Positions 17,009-25,754 are shown, counted from the first letter of the stretch. The stretch: DNA of 64,000 nucleotides from Salidesulfovibrio onnuriiensis (GCF_008001235.1 NZ_CP040751.1:1533001-1597000), one strand, 5' to 3'. The notes: generated by a model from the sequence alone, not told the origin. Made by a program: numbers and translations.

Positions 17009-17938
17009 TCAGGCCTTTTTGCCCAAATGGCGCAGCAGGCTCTTGAAGCGGCCCCGTATCAGGCGCAGCAGTTCGAACTTCACCGGGTCCAGTTTCTGGG
17101 GGATGACGAATCCCTCGGCCTTGAAATGGGCGGGTTTTTCCAGGGGGTAGATAAGGTCCTCGGGGCGTGCGCCGGGCAGGCCGCGCTTGAGCGCCTCCTC
17201 CCACAGGGGGACCATGGCGGGTTTTGCGCCGAGCACAACGTAGGCGGCCGTGTCCAGGGCCACGGGGTTGGCGGATGCCGCCAGCATGCCCAGGGGAAAG
17301 GGACGTCCCCGGGCCGGTCCGGTCTCGTGCATGGGCCGGATGGCGTCCATGAGGGTGAGGGTGGGCGGCAGGGCCCCCGGGATGTCCATGATCATTTCCC
17401 GGAACAGGGTGCCCTTTTCGCCGAGCTGGTTGTGGGCGAAGGCCTTGCGGAAACCCACCACGCATCCGAACAGGTTTTTGACCGCTCCGGTGAGACGCAT
17501 CTGGATGTGGGCCTTGAGGCGCGGCACGTTGACGATCAGGTCCGCGTTCAGGGCAGTTGCGGAAAGCCCCACTTCCAGGCCGCAGGGCAGTTTGGTGGGG
17601 CGCGGATTGCGCAGCCCCTGGACCTTGAGGCCCAAAGGCGCGATGGCCTCGGCAATGCCTGCGGCGCGGGCCACGTGCGGGGCCGGGCCGAAAGCGGGTG
17701 AGTCGGCCACCGTGACCCGCTCGCCGCCGTCCAGCAGGCAGGCGCACACGGCGCGCACCACCAGGGCGTTGGTGCAGGAGACTTTCGCGTTGGTGGCGTT
17801 GACCAGGTTGGGCTTGACCAGCACCGAGCGGCCCGGGACGGGCCTGTACCCGGCCTCTTCCAGCAGCACGCCCACGGCCGGCTCCAGCAGGGTGGATTCG
17901 TATTCCAGGATGCGGGCTATGGCCACTCGAGTCGTCAT
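17009..17938 (-). CDS. DUF362 domain protein
   Basis: The 309-residue product has the DUF362 hallmarks: VLVKPNLVNA near residue 40, a block with VADSPAFGP near 98, VNVPRLKAHIQMRLTGAVKNLFGCVVG near 137-163 (family block) and NPVALDTAAYVVLG near 225. Many DUF362 proteins carry a pair of ferredoxin clusters at the C-terminus; this one does not. Function is unknown. It is separated from hypF by about 40 bases on the same strand and diverges from the ABC-ATPase gene. Confidence 0.85.
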   Translation of the reverse strand: MTTRVAIARILEYESTLLEPAVGVLLEEAGYRPVPGRSVLVKPNLVNATNAKVSCTNALVVRAVCACLLDGGERVTVADSPAFGPAPHVARAAGIAEAIAPLGLKVQGLRNPRPTKLPCGLEVGLSATALNADLIVNVPRLKAHIQMRLTGAVKNLFGCVVGFRKAFAHNQLGEKGTLFREMIMDIPGALPPTLTLMDAIRPMHETGPARGRPFPLGMLAASANPVALDTAAYVVLGAKPAMVPLWEEALKRGLPGARPEDLIYPLEKPAHFKAEGFVIPQKLDPVKFELLRLIRGRFKSLLRHLGKKA

Positions 17939-18016
17939 GGGCCATACTTACGTTTTTTCAGGCGCTTCCCGCAAGCTCCCCTTGCAAAGAAAGGGCGGGC
18001 GTGGGAAGAATTTCCC

Positions 18017-19492
18017 ATGACTCGCCCGCTTATCCTTCTTTCCAACGCCAGTGTGACCCGTTCCAACCGCAAGCTGTTGCGCGGTCTCGACTGGGAACTG
18101 GAGCGAGGGGAGCACTGGGCCGTGTGCGGCGTGAACGGGGCGGGCAAGACCACTTTGCTGCGCCTCATGCGTGGCGAGATCGCGCCGGACCAGGACGGCG
18201 AGCGCCGCTATGATTTCGGCGAGGGCGCGCAGGAAACCGTCCTCGGCCTGCGCCACCGCATCGGCATCGTTTCCTCGGATCTGCAGGATTTCTATGTGTT
18301 GCACGGGGGCAGGGCCACGGGCCGCGAGATCGTGCTGGCCGGTTTTTTTGATTCCACGCAGCTGCACGAGCAGCCCACCGTGGCCCAGGAAGTGACCGCC
18401 GACGAGGTGTTCAAGTCCCTGGGCATCCGGGGGCTGGCCGCCATGAGCGCGGAGAGCATGTCCACGGGTCAGTTGCGCCAGGTGCTCATTGCCCGCGCCC
18501 TGGCCTGGAAGCCGGACGTGCTGCTGCTGGACGAATGTCTGGACGGCCTGGACGCGGCGGCCCGGGAAAAGATGGCGGCGCTTATCGATAAGGCTGCGGA
18601 AATGACCACCCTGGTGGTGGCCGCGCACCATGCCGAGGACCTGCCCGCCTGCATTGGCCGGGCCCTGGTCCTGGAGGATGGAGCCATTGTGGCGCAGGGC
18701 GGCCGGGGCAGGGCCCTGGCCCACCTCACGCCGGAGGCAGAGCCCGCTGAATGCCCGTTGCCTCCTTCCGGGCACGGCGAGGACGTGCCGTTCATCTTCC
18801 GCATCAGCAACGCGGACGTGGTCATGGACGGGACCCATGTGCTGTACCGGATCAGCTGGGAGATGCTCCCGGGCCAGAACTGGGCCGTGCTCGGGGAAAA
18901 CGGGGCGGGCAAGACCACGCTGCTGCGTATGCTGCTCAGCGAGGTGGCTCCCTATGCCGAGCAGGGCGGCATCCAGTGGTTCGGTGGGGTCCCCTTTGAC
19001 ACGGTGCGGCCGACCCTGGGGCTGGTTTCGCAGCAGTTGCAGGCCTCCTACGGCAGGGAGCTGGGCTGGGAGGTGACCGTGCTGGAAACCGTGCTTTCCG
19101 GGTTCCGGTGCACGGTGGGCCTGCTGGAGGAGCCCGAGGAGCAGGAGGTGGAGCGCGCCCGGCAGGTTATGGCCTTCATGGGCGTTGCCGATCTGGCGGA
19201 CGAATCCCTGCGCAATCTTTCCTACGGGCAGCAGCGCCGGGTGTTCCTGGCCCGGGCCGTTGCCTTTGGCCCCCGGCTGCTTCTGCTGGACGAACCCCTT
19301 TCCGGCCTGGATCCCCGAACCCGCGAGGAGGTGCTGCCGCTCCTGAATCGGCTGGCGGGCCGGGGCACCCCCACGGTGATCGTCACCCACCATCGGGAGC
19401 AGGTCTTTGAGGCCATCACCCATGTACTGGAAATGAGCCGGGGGCGGATCATCTTCCAGGGGACCCGCGAACAATGGCGGACACGCCGGTAG
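18017..19492 (+). CDS. ABC protein with two ATPase domains (ModF-like)
   Basis: A 491-residue soluble protein with two ABC modules in tandem. Module one has Walker A GVNGAGKTTLLR (about residue 36) and signature MSTGQLRQ; module two has GENGAGKTTLLR (about 294) and LSYGQQRR, with DEPLSGLDP as Walker B. It has no membrane segments. The layout matches ModF/PhrA-type proteins that sit beside molybdate transport, but no mod genes are here, so the substrate is open. The first signature, STGQ, departs from LSGGQ. It is followed by the cold-shock gene after about 75 bases. Confidence 0.82.
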   Translation: MTRPLILLSNASVTRSNRKLLRGLDWELERGEHWAVCGVNGAGKTTLLRLMRGEIAPDQDGERRYDFGEGAQETVLGLRHRIGIVSSDLQDFYVLHGGRATGREIVLAGFFDSTQLHEQPTVAQEVTADEVFKSLGIRGLAAMSAESMSTGQLRQVLIARALAWKPDVLLLDECLDGLDAAAREKMAALIDKAAEMTTLVVAAHHAEDLPACIGRALVLEDGAIVAQGGRGRALAHLTPEAEPAECPLPPSGHGEDVPFIFRISNADVVMDGTHVLYRISWEMLPGQNWAVLGENGAGKTTLLRMLLSEVAPYAEQGGIQWFGGVPFDTVRPTLGLVSQQLQASYGRELGWEVTVLETVLSGFRCTVGLLEEPEEQEVERARQVMAFMGVADLADESLRNLSYGQQRRVFLARAVAFGPRLLLLDEPLSGLDPRTREEVLPLLNRLAGRGTPTVIVTHHREQVFEAITHVLEMSRGRIIFQGTREQWRTRR

Positions 19493-19566
19493 TCGCTGAT
19501 GCGGTTGCCATGTTCCGGGGCGCGGGGTATGTTTGCGGCAGGCCCCACCAACCACAGGAGAAGTAC

Positions 19567-19797
19567 ATGCGCACCGAAGGCGAAGTGACCTGGTTCAACG
19601 AACGCAAGGGATTCGGGTTCATCAAGGGCGACGACGGCCTGGAGCTTTTCGTGCATTACACGGAGATCACCCGGGACGGGTTCCAGACCCTGGACCCGGG
19701 CGAGCGCGTTTCCTACGAGGTGAGCGACGCGGACCGGGGGCCCAAGGCCGTGGAGGTGCGTGTGGTGGGGGAGAAGACCCACGGTTCCTTCATATAG
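19567..19797 (+). CDS. Cold-shock domain protein
   Basis: A 76-residue single cold-shock domain (OB fold) with RNP1-like KGFGFIKGD and RNP2-like LFVHYTEI, which bind single-stranded RNA or DNA. AGGAG precedes the ATG by five to six bases. The family includes constitutive as well as cold-induced RNA chaperones; the leader is too short to resemble the long cspA 5' region. The downstream intergenic space holds one copy of the repeat family described under 19828-19917. Confidence 0.93.
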   Translation: MRTEGEVTWFNERKGFGFIKGDDGLELFVHYTEITRDGFQTLDPGERVSYEVSDADRGPKAVEVRVVGEKTHGSFI

Positions 19798-19827
19798 TTC
19801 GGCTGCCCCTCCAGATTCGATTGCCTT

Positions 19828-19917
19828 GTTGCTGCAAAAAAGTCAGATCCTCACGTATTGATTTATACGCTCCGGTCTGTCTTTTTTTTGCGCCGCGCAC
19901 TCGAATCTGTTTTGACC
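19828..19917 (+). repeat. Copy A of a four-copy structured intergenic repeat
   Basis: Begins with GTTGCTGC and ends near TTTTGACC. The core TCCTCACGTATT...ATACGC is shared with copies at 25664, 47588 and 61849. The inner arms CGTAT and ATACG pair, and the outer arms AAAAGTCAGA and TCTGTCTTTT pair with one mismatch, giving a long hairpin ending in eight Ts. It lies about 30 bases after the cold-shock gene and could end its transcript. Confidence 0.8.
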
Positions 19918-20004
19918 GCCAAACGGTCAATGCTCAAAAAGTTCATGAGCCGGTTCACCAGAGTTCCTTTTTCCGGTATGCAGACGGAAACAAGGAGTTT
20001 TTTC

Positions 20005-20496
20005 ATGGCCGATTTTCTCGTTGTCACGTTGTTCAAGGAGCCCGGATTCACGGCCGTGGTCAGCGCCGTGGCCGGGGCTTTGGCCACCTTTTTCGGCAAC
20101 TATCTGCTCCAGGCCCGCAAGGCCCGGGACAGCCTGCGCATGGAGCAGTTCAAGCTCGGGCGTTCGGACCGGGTGGCCGCCCTGGGCGATTTCATGGTCC
20201 TGATCCGCGCCCTGACCTCCCACCTGGACCCCCGTCAGACCCTCATAGGCATCAACCGGTTCAAGGAGATCATGGCCGAGCATTACGACGGCAGCCTGGA
20301 GGTGAAGCTGGGCTTTGTCTGCGCGGAGACCATGCAACGCATTAATCGGCTGGACGATCTCTATGCCGAGGCCCTCTACGGGCTGGTTTCCGAGGATGAC
20401 TACGAGCGTTTTCGCGAGAAAATGCGCACGGAACTTTCCGAACTGGTGCCGGATCTCCGTAGGTCCATCAAGGAGGAACTTCGCGCCATCAGCTAG
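20005..20496 (+). CDS. Small membrane-anchored protein of unknown function
   Basis: A 163-residue protein starting at ATG 20005, seven bases after AAGGAG. A hydrophobic segment spans about residues 14-33 (VVSAVAGALATFFGNYLL); the rest is predicted helical and charged, ending in a Glu/Arg-rich stretch. The frame is open further upstream but that part covers the intergenic repeat and lacks a ribosome binding site. I do not recognise the family; the layout of one N-terminal helix and a cytoplasmic helical domain suggests a structural or regulatory membrane protein. Confidence 0.7.
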   Translation: MADFLVVTLFKEPGFTAVVSAVAGALATFFGNYLLQARKARDSLRMEQFKLGRSDRVAALGDFMVLIRALTSHLDPRQTLIGINRFKEIMAEHYDGSLEVKLGFVCAETMQRINRLDDLYAEALYGLVSEDDYERFREKMRTELSELVPDLRRSIKEELRAIS

Positions 20497-20509
20497 CAAT
20501 TCTCATGTA

Positions 20510-20538
20510 TTGACTTTGAAATTCATTATCAATATATG
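20510..20538 (+). promoter_or_regulatory. Sigma-70 promoter overlapped by a Fur-like site
   Basis: TTGACT (20510-20515), a 17-base spacer and TATATG (20533-20538) make a good sigma-70 promoter 70 bases before the next start codon. Within the spacer, TGAAATTCATTATCA (20517-20531) fits the 7-1-7 Fur palindrome with a perfect right half and five of seven matches in the left half. A bound repressor here would block RNA polymerase. Confidence 0.6.
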
Positions 20539-20608
20539 ATTCTTTCCATCATACCCAGAAGCCCGCATGCGGGTGCAATACACGGGCTCGGGCCCGGAGG
20601 AGAACAGA

Positions 20609-20917
20609 ATGGAAAGAGTCAACCGTTTCGGCACCACCTCGGACATGGTCATTCAGGAAATCGAGCATGACGGGGTGCTCAAGCTGCTGGCAATCGACGC
20701 CAAGGGCCTCTACCTGACCACGCCGGAACGGGTGGGAGCCATCATGGCGGACGTGAACCGCTACGGCGTGGACCGTCGGCAGACCCTGGAGCTGCTGCAA
20801 AGCCGGGGTCTTTCCCCTGCGGAGATATTCGAGGCCAACAAGGACAAGATCAAGGTCGTGGGGTTGCAGGAAAGGAAAAAGATCAACCCGCTCAAGGCCT
20901 CCAAGCGCGGGCTGTAA
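20609..20917 (+). CDS. Small soluble protein of unknown function, possibly Fur-regulated
   Basis: A 102-residue protein with a well-spaced GGAGGAG seven bases before its ATG. It has no signal peptide or membrane segment. Features are a short N-terminal region (SDMVIQEIEHDGVLKLL), a mixed helical middle (GAIMADVNRYGVDRRQTLELL) and a basic end (RKKINPLKASKRGL). No cysteine or obvious metal motif is present. I do not recognise it. It is a single-gene transcript with its own promoter and terminator, and the promoter carries a Fur-like palindrome. Confidence 0.75.
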   Translation: MERVNRFGTTSDMVIQEIEHDGVLKLLAIDAKGLYLTTPERVGAIMADVNRYGVDRRQTLELLQSRGLSPAEIFEANKDKIKVVGLQERKKINPLKASKRGL

Positions 20918-20937
20918 TCGTCCCATCGGTAAACGGA

Positions 20938-20961
20938 AAAGCCCGGCATTTGCCGGGCTTT
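20938..20961. terminator. Bidirectional intrinsic terminator
   Basis: AAAGCCCGGCA and TGCCGGGCTTT form a perfect hairpin between convergent genes ending at 20917 (plus) and 20964 (minus). T runs exist on both strands, so it can serve both. Confidence 0.88.
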
Positions 20962-20963
20962 GT

Positions 20964-21365
20964 CTATTCTTTGTCCCTGGTTGCGTAGGAAATGAGGTTC
21001 AGGCTGACGCCCTGCCGGTCCCTGATGACGCAGAAACGTCCTATGCCGGGAATGTCGGTGGGCGGAAGAACCACTTCTCCGCCCAAGTCCTCGACCTTCC
21101 CTGCGGAAAGCTCGACATCGTCGACCGTGACGTATGGATCCCAGCAGGGGGCGACATCCTCAGGGACGTTGCCGTCCCTGAGCATCATGCCGCCCACCAC
21201 GGCAGCCCCCTTGTGGGCCACCAGGTAGGTGTTGCCATAGATGGTTTTCGTCTCCGTGAAGGACCAGCCCAGCAGGGCGCCGTAGAACTGCTTCGCCGAT
21301 TCCAGGTCGGTGGTTATCAACTCGTTCCAGCTGAACGTGCCATGCTTGTCGGAAGATCCCTGCAT
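20964..21365 (-). CDS. Glyoxalase/VOC-fold protein
   Basis: A 133-residue vicinal-oxygen-chelate protein. FSWNELITTDLESAKQFYGALLGW (two short blocks near residues 12-35) is typical of the lactoylglutathione lyase-like/bleomycin-resistance branch, with repeats of the beta-alpha-beta-beta-beta unit and a C-terminal DRQGVSLNLISY. Such proteins bind or transform small molecules with a divalent metal; substrate unknown. ATG 21365 is the conserved start; the frame extends upstream but overlaps the neighbour's coding sequence. It lies 23 bases downstream of the next gene on the same strand and is probably cotranscribed with it. Confidence 0.88.
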   Translation of the reverse strand: MQGSSDKHGTFSWNELITTDLESAKQFYGALLGWSFTETKTIYGNTYLVAHKGAAVVGGMMLRDGNVPEDVAPCWDPYVTVDDVELSAGKVEDLGGEVVLPPTDIPGIGRFCVIRDRQGVSLNLISYATRDKE

Positions 21366-21388
21366 TGTTCCGTTTTTCCTGTTGCTTG

Positions 21389-21715
21389 CTACAGCCCGTG
21401 GTCGCGCATGTGCGCGTCGAGCACGTTGTCGGCGGGGAAGGTCTTGGATTTGATTTCGCCATCGCGCAAGGTGTAGCGCGTCACCTTCCATTCCACGTGG
21501 TCGATGTAGTCCAGCGCGCCCCAGGCTCCTTCGGGCATGAGCTTGATCATGGCCTCCAGGAAATCATCCACATCCAGGTACTTGCCCTCGTGATCCACGC
21601 GCAGCACGTTGTCCTTGTATTCCACCTGCTCAAAGGGAATGGCGTCCCTGATCTGTTCGAAAATCTCGGGCGGCAGTTTGTGGAAGTCGCCGTATACGCG
21701 AACGTCGTCTCTCAT
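21389..21715 (-). CDS. Conserved-looking small acidic protein, function unknown
   Basis: The 108-residue protein is soluble and acidic, with FHKLPPEIFEQIRDAIPFEQVEY at the N-terminal side (positions about 11-33), VDHEGKYLDVDDFLEAMIKLMPEGAWGALDYIDHVEW in the middle and a C-terminal ADNVLDAHMRDHGL. Dense charged helices and no cysteine. I do not recognise the family. It lies between the glycosyltransferase gene and the VOC gene on the same strand. Confidence 0.65.
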   Translation of the reverse strand: MRDDVRVYGDFHKLPPEIFEQIRDAIPFEQVEYKDNVLRVDHEGKYLDVDDFLEAMIKLMPEGAWGALDYIDHVEWKVTRYTLRDGEIKSKTFPADNVLDAHMRDHGL

Positions 21716-21755
21716 ATCTGAACTCTGTGTTGTTTTTCTATTGCGGGGGATTGGC

Positions 21756-23441
21756 TCAGATCCCCGGGGGAAACCTGTCCAGCACCAGGCGTCGGCGGTG
21801 CTCGAAGTCGGCCCAGAGCCGCTGGTTGTTCCAGTCGATGATGCGTTGCAGGTCCTCGTCCGAATACTTGGTGTCCAGCTTGAGCTTGTTGCCCATGACC
21901 TGGCCCATCTGGCGCACGGTCTGGGCCTTGGCCAGGCTGGAATGCTGCACGTGCCGGATGGCCAGGCCGCCGCAGTAGAAGGCGGGCATGCCCTCCAGGC
22001 AGGAGCGCAGGTCGCGGTCGATGTCGTCGAACTGCGACGGGTTGAAACGCACGTCGAACGGACCGGTCTTGCGGATGGATTCCAGGCTGACCATATGGCA
22101 GCAGCCGCTCACGGACAGACAGGGCCGGGAATAGGAGAACAGGCCCGTGTCCAGGCCGCCCGAGCAGTTGTCGAAGGCCAGCACCCGGTTGGGCAGTTCG
22201 TTGTCCGCGGGGGGCAGGGGCAGTTGCGGAAAGACGTTGTAGTCCCCGGACTGCAGGCCGTAGGGCGGCACGGCCGCAGTGATGCGGCAGCCGATGGCCC
22301 CGGCATTGGGCTGCGCCCTGGCCGCGCCCAGCAGGCGTGGCAGCCAGTCCTCGGGCAGGATGATGTCGTCGTCCAGGAACGCGGCCCATTTGCAGGCCTG
22401 GACCTCGGGCAGGCTGAGCAGCCAGTTGCGCGCGGGCGGAGCGCCCACGTTGACGGGCAGGGTCACGGAGGTGAACCGGTCCGGCCCGAATCGCTCACCG
22501 AATCGTTTGAGCACCTCGGGGGTGCTGTCCGTGGAACCGTTGTCCAGGGTGAAAATCTTTGCCTGGCCGATGGCGCTTTGCTCCAGGCTCTCCAGGGTCT
22601 GGGCCAGCAGGTCTCCCTTGTTCCAGGAATAGGCCAGCACGGCCACGGCTGCGGTCTCCTCCTCGGTGCCCGTTTCCGGGGGCTGGATCAGGTCGTGGAG
22701 TTTGAGGGTCAGGTTCACGTGCCAGGGCATGGCCTGCCAGAGCAGGACAAGGGTTTCCAGGCCCTCGCGCTTCTGCCCGGCCCGGAGCAGCATCTCGCCG
22801 CTGAAATACAGCTTCCAGGCCCCCCAGAGCGCGGTGTCGAGCTTCAGGATCTTGAGCAGCGCCTCTTCCGGGCTGTGATAGTGGACCGCCCATTCCGCTT
22901 CCAGGCGGGCGCGCAGGGGCAGCAGCTCCTCGGGCCAGGGCACGGCTTCCAGCGCGGCCATGGGCAGGTCCGGGGTTCCCAGGAGCAGCAGTTCGCGCCA
23001 GACCCGGGCCAGCCAGCTCAGGCAGGTGGCCGGGTCGCGCAGCTTGACCAGCAGGAAGCGGCGGATGAGCTTGATGTCGCGCTCCTCGGTGAGGGCCTGC
23101 CAGGTCAGCTCCATTTCCTGGTCCTGGAGCGGCGTGAGCCGCTTGGCCAGGGCCATTGCCAGGTGGAAGCACTGGGGGGTGAGGTAGGGCCGCTCGCCCT
23201 GCCGGGAAAGCTGGCGTTCCAGCAGGTTCACACTGAGCGGGTCGTTGGACCAGGCCCAGTGGGCCAGGGCCTGTCCCGCAGCCGCGCACTGCGGATATTC
23301 CGCCGCGAGTATGTCCAGCCCCTGCAACATGCCCATCTGGTGGCTCACGGATTCCGAGCCCAGGGCCCAGGCAGGCAGGTGACGCTTGAGGGGCGGGAAC
23401 AGGTCGCTCCCGGCAAAGGGCAGGTTGGGAATGCCGGTCAT
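21756..23441 (-). CDS. Glycosyltransferase family 2 protein with long helical N-terminal region
   Basis: A 561-residue protein. Residues 1 to about 260 are helical, with Leu/Trp/Ala-rich repeats resembling TPR-like packing. The GT-A domain begins near residue 263 (AVLAYSWNKGDLLAQTLESL), with the nucleotide-binding TLDNGSTDSTPEVL and the DXD-like FLDDDIILPEDWL near 360. The final part includes FDDIDRDLRSCLEG, a position where GT2 enzymes keep an acidic base. Acceptor and donor are unknown. The ATG overlaps the lpxB stop in an ATGA arrangement, so translation is coupled to lipid A synthesis and an outer-membrane glycan role is likely. Confidence 0.82.
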   Translation of the reverse strand: MTGIPNLPFAGSDLFPPLKRHLPAWALGSESVSHQMGMLQGLDILAAEYPQCAAAGQALAHWAWSNDPLSVNLLERQLSRQGERPYLTPQCFHLAMALAKRLTPLQDQEMELTWQALTEERDIKLIRRFLLVKLRDPATCLSWLARVWRELLLLGTPDLPMAALEAVPWPEELLPLRARLEAEWAVHYHSPEEALLKILKLDTALWGAWKLYFSGEMLLRAGQKREGLETLVLLWQAMPWHVNLTLKLHDLIQPPETGTEEETAAVAVLAYSWNKGDLLAQTLESLEQSAIGQAKIFTLDNGSTDSTPEVLKRFGERFGPDRFTSVTLPVNVGAPPARNWLLSLPEVQACKWAAFLDDDIILPEDWLPRLLGAARAQPNAGAIGCRITAAVPPYGLQSGDYNVFPQLPLPPADNELPNRVLAFDNCSGGLDTGLFSYSRPCLSVSGCCHMVSLESIRKTGPFDVRFNPSQFDDIDRDLRSCLEGMPAFYCGGLAIRHVQHSSLAKAQTVRQMGQVMGNKLKLDTKYSDEDLQRIIDWNNQRLWADFEHRRRLVLDRFPPGI

Positions 23442-24577
23442 GGGTGCAGCGTCTCCAGGTCGTCGAGTATGATTTTCGCGGCCCGGTCGGGCGCGCCGGG
23501 CTCGCCCAGCATGGTGCGCAGCCGTTCGAGCTCTTCCTTGACGCGATTGAAGATTTCCAGGTTTTCCAGCCAGATGTGGGCCGAGCGGGTCAGGGCGTCG
23601 GCCGAGGCCATGTCCTGCAGATGTTCGGGAAAGACTTCCTTGCCCAGGATCAGGTTGGGCAGGCTGGCGAAATCCACCTTCACCACCCAGCGGGCGATGC
23701 GGTAGCTCAGGCTCGAAAGCTTGTAGGCGATGAGCGCCGGGGTGCCGATGAGCGCGCATTCCAGGGAAACCGTTCCGGACGCGGCCAGCACGAATTTGCA
23801 GGAGCGGATGACCGTGTAGCGGTCCTCGGGTTCGGCAAAGGCCACGGGCACGTCCACGGGCCAGATGTCCATGAGCCGTTCCTTGCCCATGCCCGGCGCG
23901 CGGATGATGGTGAAATGCAGGTCCTTGTCGCGCTCCAACAGCCTGCGGGCGGTCTCCGCGAACTCGGGGAGCAGGGTGGCCACTTCCTTGCCGCGCGATC
24001 CGGGCAGGATACCGATGTGCTTTTCGTCCACGGCCCGCGTGTCCAGTTCGGCAGTGGGCACCTGGTCCACCAGCGGGTTGCCCACGTAGTCCACGTCCAT
24101 GCCGAAGCGGGCGTAGAATTCCTTTTCAAAGGGCAGGATGCACAGCACCTTGCGTACGTTGTCACGCAGGAAATTTGCCCTGCCAGAACGCCAGGCCCAG
24201 ATCTGCGGGCTGATGTAGTAGTACACCGGGATGCCCAGCTTCCGGGCGATGCGCACCACGCGGAAGTGGAAGTCCGGGCAGTCCAGCAGGATGATGGCCC
24301 GGGGGCGGATACGCTCGAAGTCCTTGCGCAGGGCGCGCAGCAGCTTCAGGATCCGGGGCAGGCCGCCCAGAACCTCGGTGAGCCCCACCAGGGAGATGAG
24401 CTGCATGGGGTATTGTATGCCCACCCCGGCGTCTTCCATGGCCGGGCCGCCCATGCCCACCAGCTCCAGGGACGCGTTCTGCCTTTTCAGGGCCTTGACC
24501 AGCAGGGCACCGTGCATGTCGCCCGAGGCCTCGCCCGCGCTGATCCAGACCGGACCGGAGTTGTTTTTTGCGTTCAT
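23438..24577 (-). CDS. lpxB: Lipid-A-disaccharide synthase
   Basis: LpxB joins UDP-2,3-diacylglucosamine and lipid X to make the lipid A disaccharide at the inner face of the membrane. The 379-residue protein begins ISAGEASGDMHGALL, the diagnostic N-terminal block, followed by GMGGPAMEDAGV, VLLDCPDFHFRVV (as LLDCPDFHFR), YYISPQIWAWRSGR and ILPGSRGKEVATLLPEF, all GT19 signatures. ATG 24577 matches the conserved start. It is cotranscribed with, and overlaps by four bases, the downstream GT2 gene and diverges from a Gfo/Idh/MocA gene. Confidence 0.96.
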   Translation of the reverse strand: MNAKNNSGPVWISAGEASGDMHGALLVKALKRQNASLELVGMGGPAMEDAGVGIQYPMQLISLVGLTEVLGGLPRILKLLRALRKDFERIRPRAIILLDCPDFHFRVVRIARKLGIPVYYYISPQIWAWRSGRANFLRDNVRKVLCILPFEKEFYARFGMDVDYVGNPLVDQVPTAELDTRAVDEKHIGILPGSRGKEVATLLPEFAETARRLLERDKDLHFTIIRAPGMGKERLMDIWPVDVPVAFAEPEDRYTVIRSCKFVLAASGTVSLECALIGTPALIAYKLSSLSYRIARWVVKVDFASLPNLILGKEVFPEHLQDMASADALTRSAHIWLENLEIFNRVKEELERLRTMLGEPGAPDRAAKIILDDLETLHP

Positions 24578-24711
24578 GTTCCGGTGTTTATCCCGAATGC
24601 GTCCGTGCCGCAAGGCCGGGGCGGCCTGAACCGGCGAACAATCCTTGCCATTCGCGGCTTATGGCGGTACGAAACACCTTCTTTTGAACACAAACCAGTG
24701 AGAAATATACT

Positions 24712-25635
24712 ATGCTGAAAGTTGCTGTTATCGGTCTCGGCTGGATGGGACGCATCCACCTGCGAAATTATACGGAAATGGACGTGGAAGTCGTCGGCGT
24801 GGTCGACGTGAACCAGGAAGCCCTGGACCAGGCCGCCGAGCAGTTCGGCGTGCCCACGTTCACGGACCTGGACGAGCTGCTCAAGCACGATCTCGACGCG
24901 GCCAGCGTCTGCGTGCCCACCAGCATGCACCACGAAGTGGGCATGAAGATCATCGAAAAGGGAGCATCCCTGATCATCGAGAAGCCCCTGGCCCTTGATG
25001 TGAAGCAGGGCCGCGAGCTGGTCGAGGCCGCCAAGGCCAAGGGCGTGTCCCTCATGGTCGGCCATGTGGAGCGCTACAACCCGGCCGTGCAGCGGGTCAA
25101 GGAACTGGTGGCCGAGGACCAAGGCATGATTTCCATCACCATCGAGCGCGTGGGCCCGTATCCGCCGCGCATCCAGGACGTGGGCGTGATCAAGGACCTG
25201 GGCTCCCATGACCTGGATCTGATCCGCTACATCACCGGTTCCGATTTCAAGAGCGTCTACGCGGTCAAGTCCACCTCCCTGGGCAAGCACGAGGACACCG
25301 CCCTGATCACTGCGGAAATGGAAAACGGAGTGCTGGCCAACATTTCCACCAACTGGGTGACCCCGTACAAGTCCCGGAAGATCAGCGTGGCCTGCGAATC
25401 CAAGTATATCGCCGCCAACCTGGTGACCCAGGAGGTCAAGGAATACAGCGCGTTCTCCACCTACGACGCCGCCTATTCCGTGCGCGAGTGGCCGCTTATG
25501 TTCCGCGAGCCGGTCAAGGCCGAGCTCACGGACTTCCTCTCCGCCCTGCGCGAAGGCAAGCCCATGCCCATTTCCGGCGAGGACGGCCTCAAGGTTCTGG
25601 AAACCTTCGAGCGCATTTTCGACTGCGCCTGCTGA
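24712..25635 (+). CDS. Gfo/Idh/MocA-family NAD(P)-dependent sugar dehydrogenase, GnnA candidate
   Basis: A 307-residue oxidoreductase with the Rossmann start VAVIGLGWMGRIHLRNY, the EKPLALD catalytic-lysine motif near residue 84 and VGHVERYNPAV near 117. The last block and the location beside lpxB suit UDP-N-acetylglucosamine 3-dehydrogenase (GnnA), which with the aminotransferase GnnB makes the diamino sugar for amide-linked lipid A. GnnB is not in this window, so the name is a proposal. A repeat copy follows the stop codon. Confidence 0.85.
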   Translation: MLKVAVIGLGWMGRIHLRNYTEMDVEVVGVVDVNQEALDQAAEQFGVPTFTDLDELLKHDLDAASVCVPTSMHHEVGMKIIEKGASLIIEKPLALDVKQGRELVEAAKAKGVSLMVGHVERYNPAVQRVKELVAEDQGMISITIERVGPYPPRIQDVGVIKDLGSHDLDLIRYITGSDFKSVYAVKSTSLGKHEDTALITAEMENGVLANISTNWVTPYKSRKISVACESKYIAANLVTQEVKEYSAFSTYDAAYSVREWPLMFREPVKAELTDFLSALREGKPMPISGEDGLKVLETFERIFDCAC

Positions 25636-25663
25636 AAGCTGTCCCCAAGGGCCTGACTACTTT

Positions 25664-25754
25664 GTTGTTGCGGAAAATTCAGGTCCTTACGTATTGGAAG
25701 AATACGTTCCGGGCTGGATTTTCCTTGCGCCGCGTACTCACACCCTTTTGAACC
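25664..25754 (+). repeat. Copy B of the structured intergenic repeat
   Basis: Inner arms ACGTATT and AATACGT pair perfectly over seven bases. Outer arms AAAATTCAG (25674-25682) and CTGGATTTT (25714-25722) pair through nine positions with one G-T wobble. Flanking blocks GTTGTTGC and TTTTGAACC match the other copies. It lies 28 bases after the dehydrogenase stop. Confidence 0.8.
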
